Positions 18,017 through 25,174 of a stretch of 64,000 nucleotides of DNA are shown here, piece after piece; position 1 is the first letter of the stretch; each line of letters begins with the position of its first letter. The translations under genes were made by a program, and so were the position numbers. The stretch lies in NCBI RefSeq assembly GCF_005924265.1, contig NZ_VCLB01000006.1:186001-250000 (forward strand). Direction: 5' to 3'. Source of the DNA: Martelella lutilitoris. GTDB lineage: Bacteria; Pseudomonadota; Alphaproteobacteria; Rhizobiales; Rhizobiaceae. Under the pieces are notes generated by a model. The model saw only the letters and a list, made by a program, of their open reading frames with translations. It searched no databases and had not been told where the DNA came from.

Positions 18017-19186
18017 CTAACCGTGTTTTTTATTGGCGCGCCGCAAGTAGATTTCGAGACTATAAATGTCCGGTAAGTCCTGCGCGGAAGGGGTGTTACC
18101 GCTGGCAAGGCCAATCGCATGGTCGGCGAGCCGGTTTGCGATGCCGAAACTCGTCTTGAAGCCGCCGCCAAGCGCAATCACGTCGGGCGCGCATTGCAGC
18201 GCCCCGATCATCGGTTCGCGATGGACGCCGCGCGGGCGTAGCCCCGCCCAGCGCTCGATGACCGGCGCATCGCGGAGCGCCGGGATGGCGGCGCGGGCGG
18301 CAGCGATCAACGCCTCGAGTTTGTCGTCTGTCGAACAAGGATCTCCGAAATCATCCTCCGACGTGGAGCCGATCGCGACCCGGCCGCCTGCATGGGCGAT
18401 GACGTAAAGGCCGTTGTCGAAGAAGATCGGCAGAGCCGGATCGCAATCGGCGGCAAGCAGCGCCGCCTGTCCCTTGACCGGACGACCAAGCGGCTGACCT
18501 TGCGGCGCCCATAAAGGCTGCAGAAGCGAAAAGGCCCCGACGCCGGCCGAGACGATGGCCTTGCCGAAACCCATACATTCCCCGTCCGAAAGCACGATGC
18601 GATGCGCTTCGGCATCGATTGCGGCAACGTCTTCGCGGATGATCCGAACATGGCGGGCGGTCGCAAAAAAGGCCTTGAGGGCGGCAACGACGCCGCGCGG
18701 CGCGACATGGGCGGCGAGCGTTTCATGGACATAGGCGAGCGCTGCTTCGCGCCTTGACGGCCAGCCCGCATCCGGCGGCTCCTCGACCACGTTCCATTCG
18801 AAAGATTGATCACCGAACCGCCAGTTCCGCGCCGCTTCGTCCGCGCGAAGGCGCGCGGTCCGGACCTGCTGCTCCTGATAGAGCGGCATGACCCGGCCCG
18901 AGCGGCGATACCCTGTTTCCAGCCCCGTCTCCACCTCCAGCAGCCGGAGCTGATCCTCAAGCGCTGCCAGCGCCTCGAACTGGAACTGCTTCTTCTCGTC
19001 CCACTGGTCCGGCATATAGGCCATCAGGGCGCCGAGAAGCCCGTTGCTGGCGCCGCGGCCCGGTGCCTCACGGTCGACCAAGAGCGTATCCATGCCTGCT
19101 TTCTCGGCATGATAGGCCGCCCACAGCCCCATGATCCCGCCGCCGATGATCACGAGATCTGCGGATGTCTTTTGACGCACGGTCAT
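18017..19186 (-). CDS. FAD-dependent oxidoreductase, MnmC2-like (DAO family)
   Basis: A D-amino-acid-oxidase-type flavoprotein. The dinucleotide-binding motif VIIGGGIMGLWAAYHAEKAG is at the N-terminus, followed by GRGASNGLLGALMAYMP, which resembles the MnmC FAD domain. The C-terminal GLRPRGVHREPMIGAL and IALGGGFKTSFGIA are typical. It is divergent from mnmD with about 20 bp between starts. In gamma-proteobacteria the two activities are fused as MnmC, so this is probably the stand-alone oxidase that converts cmnm5s2U to nm5s2U in tRNA. That role is inferred from context. Start ATG 19186 is chosen so as not to overlap mnmD; ATG 19207 or 19210 is also possible. It is 389 residues. Confidence 0.78.
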   Translation of the reverse strand: MTVRQKTSADLVIIGGGIMGLWAAYHAEKAGMDTLLVDREAPGRGASNGLLGALMAYMPDQWDEKKQFQFEALAALEDQLRLLEVETGLETGYRRSGRVMPLYQEQQVRTARLRADEAARNWRFGDQSFEWNVVEEPPDAGWPSRREAALAYVHETLAAHVAPRGVVAALKAFFATARHVRIIREDVAAIDAEAHRIVLSDGECMGFGKAIVSAGVGAFSLLQPLWAPQGQPLGRPVKGQAALLAADCDPALPIFFDNGLYVIAHAGGRVAIGSTSEDDFGDPCSTDDKLEALIAAARAAIPALRDAPVIERWAGLRPRGVHREPMIGALQCAPDVIALGGGFKTSFGIANRLADHAIGLASGNTPSAQDLPDIYSLEIYLRRANKKHG

Positions 19187-19208
19187 ATTCGTATTATCGC
19201 CATTCATC

Positions 19209-19946
19209 ATGGGCGATGCGGACCACAAACACGACGCTGATGCAAGCAAAACCGGCGCGGAGACGCTGGCCTGGCACGAAAACGACATGCCGTTTTCGAA
19301 TGCCTTCCAGGACCATTTCTATTCGAAGGCCGACGGACGGGCCGAGTGCAATCACGTCTTCATCGCCGCGAACCGCTTGACGGAACGATGGCAGGCGGGC
19401 GGAAACTTCGCCATAGGCGAACTCGGCTTCGGCACGGGGCTCAATTTCTGCGAAACCCTGCGCCAGTGGAAGCGCCTCCGCCCGGCGGCGGCGCGGCTTT
19501 GCTTCACCTCGTTCGAACGCTATCCGCTCAAGTCAGCCGCGATTGACCGCGCGCTTTCGCACTGGCCGGAGCTCGCGGAAGAACGGCGTGCGCTTGTCTC
19601 GCGCTGGCCGGACGAGCCCTCGGATAGGATCGAGATCGACTTCGATCCGCAGACGCGGCTTGTCGTCCATTGCAGCGACGCGCTCGCATCGCTCACCGCA
19701 TCTGCCGAGCGCTTCGACGCCTGGTATCTCGACGGCTTTGCGCCATCGCGCAATCCCGACATGTGGTCTGCCGCGCTGATGCAGACCGTTTTCGGCCATA
19801 CCACACCGGGCGGCACATTCGGCACCTACACGGCGGCGGGTTTCGTGCGCCGCAACCTCCAGGCAGCGGGTTTTTCGGTCACCCGCGCGCGCGGTTTTGC
19901 GAACAAACGGGAGATGCTTTGCGGCAGGCGGCCGGACGCGCCCTGA
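19209..19946 (+). CDS. mnmD: tRNA (5-methylaminomethyl-2-thiouridine)(34) methyltransferase MnmD
   Basis: A SAM-dependent methyltransferase (DUF752/MnmC1 type) that finishes mnm5s2U at the wobble position of tRNA. The N-terminus NDMPFSNAFQDHFYSKADGR and HVFIAANRL are family marks. The SAM site is GELGFGTGLNF, and the catalytic region is WYLDGFAPSRNPDMW. The end GFANKREMLCG is also conserved. It is 245 residues, equal to the N-terminal half of E. coli MnmC. Its divergent neighbour is the probable FAD half of the pathway. Confidence 0.9.
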   Translation: MGDADHKHDADASKTGAETLAWHENDMPFSNAFQDHFYSKADGRAECNHVFIAANRLTERWQAGGNFAIGELGFGTGLNFCETLRQWKRLRPAAARLCFTSFERYPLKSAAIDRALSHWPELAEERRALVSRWPDEPSDRIEIDFDPQTRLVVHCSDALASLTASAERFDAWYLDGFAPSRNPDMWSAALMQTVFGHTTPGGTFGTYTAAGFVRRNLQAAGFSVTRARGFANKREMLCGRRPDAP

Positions 19947-20242
19947 TTTCCGCCAAACCAACTTGCCGCTTGACTTTTGCCAGACCAGGCCTCATGTACT
20001 GCCCAGGCTTTCCACCTGTTCGCATGCCGCGTGAGCATGCCCGCCAAGATGAACCTCAGCGGTTCGGGCAAGGTCAGGTCAAGCGCTTGATGAAAGACCG
20101 GGCTCCCACCCGGCGCGCGGAAGGCATTTTCCACCCATAAGATCCCACTTCACGCGGGGTTCTTGAAACCGAAATCACCGGCTTTGGCCATGTGGGCCAG
20201 GCTCAGGTGGCGTTTCGGCATGCCTTGAAAGGCGTAACTGAT

Positions 20243-21616
20243 TTGACAGATTTTTCCACACTCGGCCTCTCCGCCCAGATCGTCTCCCGCATCGCCAAGG
20301 AAGGCTATGAAAAGCCGACCCCGATCCAGGAAAAGGCGATCCCGCTGGTGCTTGAGGGCCGTGATGTTATGGGCCTTGCCCAGACCGGCACCGGCAAGAC
20401 GGCCGCCTTCGGCCTGCCGCTGATCGACATGCTGCTGCAGAACGGCAGGAAACCCGATCCGAAGACGGTAAAGACGCTGATCCTCGCCCCGACGCGCGAA
20501 CTGGTGAACCAGATCGCCGAGAACCTGCGCATTTTCGCGCGCAAGACGCCGCTGAAGGTCAACATCGTCGTCGGCGGCGCGTCCATCAACCGCCAGCAGC
20601 ACCAGCTTGCCGCCGGCACCGACATCCTGGTTGCCACGCCCGGTCGCCTGCTCGATCTTCTGGATCGCCGCGCGCTCCGGCTTGACGCCGTGCGTTTCCT
20701 CGTCCTCGACGAGGCCGACCAGATGCTCGACCTCGGCTTCATCCACGACCTGAAGAAAATTGCCTCGCTGGTCCCCGACCAGCGCCAGACCATGCTGTTT
20801 TCGGCCACCATGCCGAAATCGATCGCCGACCTGTCGAGCCGCTTTCTCAACAACCCGGAACGCGTCGAGGTTTCACCGCCCGGCAAGACCGCCGACAAGG
20901 TCGATCAGGCCGTGCATTTCGTTGCCGGCAAGGCCGACAAGGTCGAGCTTCTTCGGCAGGAACTGAGCAACAATCCGGAAGGCCGCGCCATTGTTTTCCT
21001 GCGCACCAAACACGGCGCGGAAAAGCTCATGAAGCACCTCGACAGCCGCGGCTTTGCCACGGCCTCGATCCACGGCAACAAGAGCCAAGGCCAGCGCGAG
21101 CGCGCGCTGAAGGCCTTCAAGACCGGCGAGATCAACGTGCTGGTGGCAACGGACGTGGCTGCGCGCGGCATCGACGTGCCCGGCGTGACCCATGTCTACA
21201 ATTACGACCTGCCGGAAGTGGCGGACGCCTATGTCCACCGCATCGGCCGCACCGCGCGCGCCGGCAATGACGGCAAGGCGATCGCCTTCTGCACGCCCGA
21301 GGAATCGGGTCTCCTGCGTGATATCCAGCGCCTGACGGGCATCGAGATCGCGATTGCTTCCGGCGAACCGCATGCCCATGCCGACCGTCCGGCAAAGGGT
21401 CGCGGCGGCCGCGGTCGCGGCGGCAATGCCTCCGGCAAGCCGGCGCGTCGCGCCCGCCCCTCCGGCGGCAATGGCGGCCAGCGCCACGCGGGTGATGCCC
21501 GCGACGGCGGTCATCGCGACAGCGCCAACCGCCACGGCCCCGGCCGCGATGGTCAGTCGAAACCGCGTCCGCGCCGCCAGCGCAACCGCCAGAATGATCG
21601 CCGCCAGAGCGCCTGA
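20243..21616 (+). CDS. DEAD-box RNA helicase, RhlE-like
   Basis: An ATP-dependent RNA helicase for ribosome assembly or mRNA turnover. All motifs are intact: Q motif YEKPTPIQ, Walker A AQTGTGKT, PTRELVNQI, TPGRLLDLL, DEAD (VLDEADQM), SAT (FSATMP), VATDVAARGIDVPGV and HRIGRTARAG. The last 80 residues are a basic Gly/Arg-rich tail probably involved in RNA binding. TTG 20243 is preferred because its product begins with the usual TDFSTLGLS and AAAGG lies 10 nt upstream; GTG 20192 would add 17 unconserved residues. A strong terminator follows. The 296 bp between mnmD and this start hold no gene I can recognise. Confidence 0.9.
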   Translation: MTDFSTLGLSAQIVSRIAKEGYEKPTPIQEKAIPLVLEGRDVMGLAQTGTGKTAAFGLPLIDMLLQNGRKPDPKTVKTLILAPTRELVNQIAENLRIFARKTPLKVNIVVGGASINRQQHQLAAGTDILVATPGRLLDLLDRRALRLDAVRFLVLDEADQMLDLGFIHDLKKIASLVPDQRQTMLFSATMPKSIADLSSRFLNNPERVEVSPPGKTADKVDQAVHFVAGKADKVELLRQELSNNPEGRAIVFLRTKHGAEKLMKHLDSRGFATASIHGNKSQGQRERALKAFKTGEINVLVATDVAARGIDVPGVTHVYNYDLPEVADAYVHRIGRTARAGNDGKAIAFCTPEESGLLRDIQRLTGIEIAIASGEPHAHADRPAKGRGGRGRGGNASGKPARRARPSGGNGGQRHAGDARDGGHRDSANRHGPGRDGQSKPRPRRQRNRQNDRRQSA

Positions 21617-21640
21617 TCACATGGTCGGGAACTGATGCGA

Positions 21641-21675
21641 AAGCCCCGCCGGCAAGACCGGCGGGGCTTTTTATT
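21641..21675 (+). terminator. rho-independent terminator of the helicase gene
   Basis: The stem AAGCCCCGCCGG pairs with CCGGCGGGGCTT around the loop CAAGA, followed by TTTTTATT. It begins 24 bp after the helicase stop codon. Confidence 0.93.
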
Positions 21676-21743
21676 TGTTTGGCCCGTCTTTTGGGCCAGA
21701 GGCAGCGTGAACCCGCCAACCCGTTCATGAACCTCAGCGATAA

Positions 21744-21914
21744 GCGCATCCCGTCTGCCGGCAGAAGAGACGGGAGAATGCCCACCCCATTGACTTTAAA
21801 ATCCGCAGACGCTCCCTGAAGGTCGGCACGGCTGCATCCGCCCTTTGCGCAGTCCTGGCGCCGGAAGCGGCGGGGCTTCCAGTGTCGGCTTTACCTTGGC
21901 GCGGCGCTCTCTAG
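21744..21914 (+). pseudogene. possible N-terminal remnant of a PaoA-like Tat-exported FeS subunit
   Basis: An open frame without a start codon reads IDFKIRRRSLKVGTAASAL followed by a hydrophobic, alanine-rich stretch, then stops at the first bases of the RIME element. It looks like a twin-arginine signal (RRxxLK), as at the start of the PaoA/YagT 2Fe-2S subunit of periplasmic aldehyde oxidoreductase. Support is mainly positional: a PaoC-like C-terminus and a PaoD-like gene follow in order. No iron-sulfur domain remains. Confidence 0.4.
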
Positions 21915-22017
21915 AGCGACGTGCGTCCATTTGGACGCACAAAGGACGCTCTAACCTATTGAATCTACGCATCGTGCTTTCCGAAAATCGATTCCGATTT
22001 TCGGAAAGCACGATGCG
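21913..22017 (+). repeat. RIME1-like intergenic mosaic element, copy 1
   Basis: The 105-bp element has two palindromes. The first is GTGCGTCC-ATTT-GGACGCAC. The second is a long near-perfect hairpin with outer arms GCATCGTGCTTTCCG and CGGAAAGCACGATGC around an inner AAAATCG/CGATTTT. It matches the layout I recall for rhizobial RIME1 (AGAGCG start, ACAAAGGACGCT between palindromes, ATCGATTCCGAT centre). It sits exactly between two apparent remnants of a pao locus. A second copy is at 35970. Confidence 0.85.
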
Positions 22018-22211
22018 CCAAGGGGATGGTGCTCGACAGGGTGCGCGGCTTCCTCGCCAATCACGACATGGCGGAATACGAGGTCGCCGTCCATGCCGAC
22101 ATCTTGGAGCAGACGGTGAGTTTCCTGGACACCACCGATGCCGTGGCGACGCCGCCGAAGACCAATGGCGCTGGAGAACTCGGGCTTTGCGCCGAAGCGG
22201 CGGCGATCTGA
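22018..22211 (+). pseudogene. C-terminal remnant of a PaoC/YagR-type molybdopterin-binding subunit
   Basis: From ATG 22026 a 61-codon frame reads MVLDRVRGFLANHDMAEYEV and continues with AVHADI, VSFLDTTDAVATP and GAGELGLCAEAAAI before the stop. This parallels the end of xanthine-dehydrogenase-family catalytic subunits (VLD..GR..NH.LAEY.VPV.ADI...GVGEIGI.G.AAA). The frame begins directly at the RIME boundary, and the rest of the roughly 730-residue protein is missing. The conserved GVGEIG is here GAGELG, and the protein ends early. It lies 17 bp upstream of the PaoD-like gene. Confidence 0.65.
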
Positions 22212-22228
22212 AGCTTCGCGGACAGCGT

Positions 22229-23173
22229 ATGAATGACATGCTGAGCAATCACCGGAGCGCGACCACATTGGCCTCAACGCTGACATCGGTGCAGGTGTCG
22301 GAAACGGATTTTCCGCTTGACGCCGCCCTTGACCGGGAAGGCTGCTCCATCGCCGTCATAACGGCGGTGGAGGGCGCATCCGATCGCCCGCTCGGCGCGG
22401 CGATGGTCATCGGCGCTGATGGGCAAACGGCGGGGACGCTTTCCTCCGGCTGTATCGAGCGCGACGTGGTGACCCGCGCCCGCAATGCGGCACGGACCGA
22501 CCGCCCGAAGAAACTGCGCTACGGCAAGGGCTCGCCCTTCCTGGACCTTCAACTGCCCTGCGGCGACGGCCTGGAGATCACGCTGATCCCCAATCCTTCG
22601 CAAACGGTGCTGAAGCGCGCTTCCGCCGCACTTCGCGATCGCCGCAATGCCGGGATCGCGATCGGCGAGGACGGGCGGCTGACCGACATGCTGAAGGACG
22701 GCGATCTCATGATCCAGGTCGTGCCGCGCCTGCGCGTCCTTGTCTTCGGCAAGGGTCCGGAACCGAAAATCTTTGCAAGGCTTGCAAGGGCGGCCGGACA
22801 ATCCGTAGAGCTTCACTCCCCCGATGCGCAAACACGCGAAGGCATCGATTATGCCCGGCCGATGACCGCGCCCGAATGGCCGGAAGACGTCGCGCTCGAC
22901 CACCGCACGGCGGTCGTCCTGTTCTTCCTGGATCATGACTGGGAACTGCCGCTGATCTGGCACGCACTTTCAAGTCCGGCCTTTTATGTCGGTGCGCAAG
23001 GCAGCGCGGGCGCGCATGAAAAACGCATAGCGGCACTTGAAGCCATCGGCGTGCGCCGCAGCGCTATTGATCGCATGGCCCGCCCCTTCGATCCCGTAAC
23101 CCATGCAGGCGACCCGCATTCGCTGGCTTCGGGCGTGCTCGCGCAGATCCTCGATCATGCCCGCCTGACGTAA
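22229..23173 (+). CDS. XdhC/CoxI family protein, PaoD/YagQ-like molybdenum cofactor chaperone
   Basis: A predicted cytoplasmic chaperone that loads molybdenum cofactor into a xanthine-dehydrogenase-family enzyme. Two XdhC domains are visible. The N-terminal one has GASDRPLGAAMVIGADG, GTLSSGCIERDVV, KGSPFLDLQLPCGDG. The Rossmann-like C-terminal one has VLVFGKGPEPKIFARLA and YVGAQGSAGAHEKR. The SGC and LPCG cysteines match PaoD rather than the QCCGG of xdhC at 8.1 kb. It is 314 residues from ATG 22229; ATG 22238 is possible. The enzyme it should serve survives only as fragments upstream, so it is an orphan unless it serves another Mo enzyme. Confidence 0.85.
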   Translation: MNDMLSNHRSATTLASTLTSVQVSETDFPLDAALDREGCSIAVITAVEGASDRPLGAAMVIGADGQTAGTLSSGCIERDVVTRARNAARTDRPKKLRYGKGSPFLDLQLPCGDGLEITLIPNPSQTVLKRASAALRDRRNAGIAIGEDGRLTDMLKDGDLMIQVVPRLRVLVFGKGPEPKIFARLARAAGQSVELHSPDAQTREGIDYARPMTAPEWPEDVALDHRTAVVLFFLDHDWELPLIWHALSSPAFYVGAQGSAGAHEKRIAALEAIGVRRSAIDRMARPFDPVTHAGDPHSLASGVLAQILDHARLT

Positions 23174-23319
23174 GCACCGCGCCGTCATCGTCCCGGACAC
23201 CGGAACGGCTGACCGGAATCAGCGCCGCCGATGATTTCCGCACCGCGCCAATTATGTAAGACGCGAAGGCCCGAGGCGCGCCGACCTTCGTCTGCTCCGT
23301 GGCCGCTGACGGCCTTCAC

Positions 23320-24642
23320 TCAAAGCCGGCCGCAGCAATGCTTGTATTTGAGGCCGCTGCCGCAGGGACAGCGGTCGTTGCGACCGGGTTTGGCCGATGC
23401 CGCCGACTGGCCGGCCAGCCTGCCGGTGCGCCGCAATTCCATGATGTCCGATGCCGGTCGTCCCGCCCGGACGAGATCGGCCATGACCTTCATGGCGGGA
23501 CCTGCATGTTTGACGAAACGGGAGGTCGAGCGGCAGTAATAGTTCAGCCCCGGTTCCCCATCCTTCGTCCTGGCGAAGCGGTGTTTCGGACAGCCGCCAT
23601 TGCAGGCGAAACGGATATCGCAGTTCTTGCACTGGCCGGGAAGCGCATCGCGCTTGTCCAGCCCGAACTGCCGCTGCCCATCGGACCCCATCATCTCCGC
23701 AATCGGCGTTTCCAAGATGTTGCCGAGCCGGTATTCGGGATAGACATAGTGGTCGCAGGCATAGAGGTCACCATTATGCTCCAGCGCCGGCCCCTGGCCG
23801 CAGGTCTGGGCAAACCAGCACATCGTCGCCGGAGCCCCCATCCACAGGCCAAGCTGCAGGTCGAAGAACTGGACGAAGACGCGGCCGACATCCTCTCTGA
23901 TCCATTCATCGAAGACGCCGCAAAGGAAATCCCCATAGGCGCGCGGCAGCACGCTCCAGGGCGTCACGTCATAGGATACGCCGTCATCGTCGATCTGCGG
24001 CGCAGGCGCCAGCGAATGGCCGTCAGCCGTGCGCTCGACGATCGGGATGAACTGAAGATAGGTGGAGCCGATGTCCTTGAGGAAGCGATAGACTTCCTTC
24101 GGATGGGCCGCATTCTCGCGGTTGACGACGGAGAGCGTGTTGAATTCCACGCCATGCGCCTTTATCCGCTCGATCCCGGCCATCACGGCATCATGGCTCG
24201 GCCGGCCGTTGCGGTAAGTGCGGAAACGGTCGTGAAGCGCGCTCGGGCCGTCAATGCTGACGCCGACGAGAAAATCATTTTCCTTCAGGAAAGCGCACCA
24301 TGCGTCGTCAAGCAGTGTGCCGTTGGTCTGGATGGTGTTGGCGACCGTCTTGCCGCGCGGCAGATATTTTTGCTGCATTTCAACGATGCGGCGGAAATAG
24401 TCGAGGCCGAGCATGGTCGGCTCACCGCCCTGCCAGTTGAAGCGGATTTCCCGGGCGGGGAAGCCGGCCTGCGAGGCGAGGTAGTCACGGATATAAGTCT
24501 CAAGCACCGCATCGGACATAGTGAAGCGCTTGGTCTCTGGATAAAGGTTTTCCTTCTCCAGATAATAGCAATAGGTGCAGTCCAGATTGCAGCGCGGACC
24601 GATCGGCTTGCCCATGACCTGAAATGGCAAATGTTCGGTCAT
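23320..24642 (-). CDS. anaerobic sulfatase-maturase-like radical SAM/SPASM enzyme with C-terminal SEC-C motif
   Basis: A member of the AslB/ChuR/anSME group, which oxidises an active-site Cys or Ser of type I sulfatases to formylglycine without oxygen. The radical SAM cluster site is RCNLDCTYCYY (Cys18, 22, 25). NWQGGEPTMLGLDYFR and TNGTLL follow. SPASM auxiliary-cluster cysteines are seen at CWFAQTCGQG, YACDHYVYPE and CKNCDIRFACNGGCPKHRF. The last 20 residues are a zinc-binding SEC-C motif, CPCGSGLKYKHCC, set off by a linker. ATG 24642 has GGAAAG upstream. It is 440 residues. No sulfatase gene lies in the window, so the target is unknown. Confidence 0.88.
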   Translation of the reverse strand: MTEHLPFQVMGKPIGPRCNLDCTYCYYLEKENLYPETKRFTMSDAVLETYIRDYLASQAGFPAREIRFNWQGGEPTMLGLDYFRRIVEMQQKYLPRGKTVANTIQTNGTLLDDAWCAFLKENDFLVGVSIDGPSALHDRFRTYRNGRPSHDAVMAGIERIKAHGVEFNTLSVVNRENAAHPKEVYRFLKDIGSTYLQFIPIVERTADGHSLAPAPQIDDDGVSYDVTPWSVLPRAYGDFLCGVFDEWIREDVGRVFVQFFDLQLGLWMGAPATMCWFAQTCGQGPALEHNGDLYACDHYVYPEYRLGNILETPIAEMMGSDGQRQFGLDKRDALPGQCKNCDIRFACNGGCPKHRFARTKDGEPGLNYYCRSTSRFVKHAGPAMKVMADLVRAGRPASDIMELRRTGRLAGQSAASAKPGRNDRCPCGSGLKYKHCCGRL

Positions 24643-24806
24643 CCGCTTTCCACTCCCTCAAGTTGCCGGCGCGGCCGGAAACCGGAAAGATGAGCCGCTC
24701 ACAGACCCGAATAGAATGTCGCCGAAGACCTTTCCTTGATCGAAATCATTTTCTGCGGCGAGGCCGCGCGCCTTGGTTGAGGGATAGGGCGGCGACCCAG
24801 TATTCC

Positions 24807-24950
24807 TTAGCGGAAGCTGTCGGGATAGCGGCGACGGGCTTCGCGCTGGATATCCTGGTAGGTTTCGAAAAAGTCTTGAATGCCGTGGGCCAGACGAACA
24901 AGGGGATTGTGTGCGCGGGGGGCCTTGTTGTGGCTACGTCCGAAAGTCAT
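24807..24950 (-). CDS. small basic hypothetical protein (47 residues)
   Basis: The frame is too short for usual ORF cut-offs but has a good ribosome-binding site, GGAG 8 nt before ATG 24950. The product starts MTFGRSHNKAPRAHNPLV and continues with an amphipathic helix-like stretch LAHGIQDFFETYQDIQREA, ending RRRYPDSFR. It contains many Arg and His residues and no membrane segment. It lies 165 bp upstream of the sulfatase-maturase-like gene on the same strand. I do not recognise the family. Confidence 0.5.
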   Translation of the reverse strand: MTFGRSHNKAPRAHNPLVRLAHGIQDFFETYQDIQREARRRYPDSFR

Positions 24951-25062
24951 GACGTCTGCTCCTTGATTGGGTTGCATTTGCACGCAACATAGTCCCGGCC
25001 GGCTTGTACGAACATGGACAAGACCTCATCGCAGCCATGCGCTGAGAAGCTGCCTGTCCGCC

Positions 25063-25072
25063 CAAACGTTTG
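25063..25072. promoter_or_regulatory. perfect palindrome upstream of the peptide importer operon
   Basis: CAAACGTTTG is a perfect 10-bp palindrome about 100 bp before the substrate-binding protein start. It resembles LacI-type operator half-sites, but no LacI gene is adjacent to this operon. Besides the 47-residue ORF and this site, I see nothing in the 530-bp gap 24643-25174. Confidence 0.25.
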
Positions 25073-25174
25073 CACAACGCGCAACAGTAGTACCATTATT
25101 TGCATTATCCTCATCCGTTATCCTGATCTATCATCCCCGTGGTACTGAGGAGAGGTGCCGAAAGGGAGGAACAG

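Noticed and set aside
20020-20242. Possible structured RNA leader upstream of the DEAD-box helicase
   Set aside because: No stem-loop set or known riboswitch core could be recognised; only ordinary short complementarity was seen.
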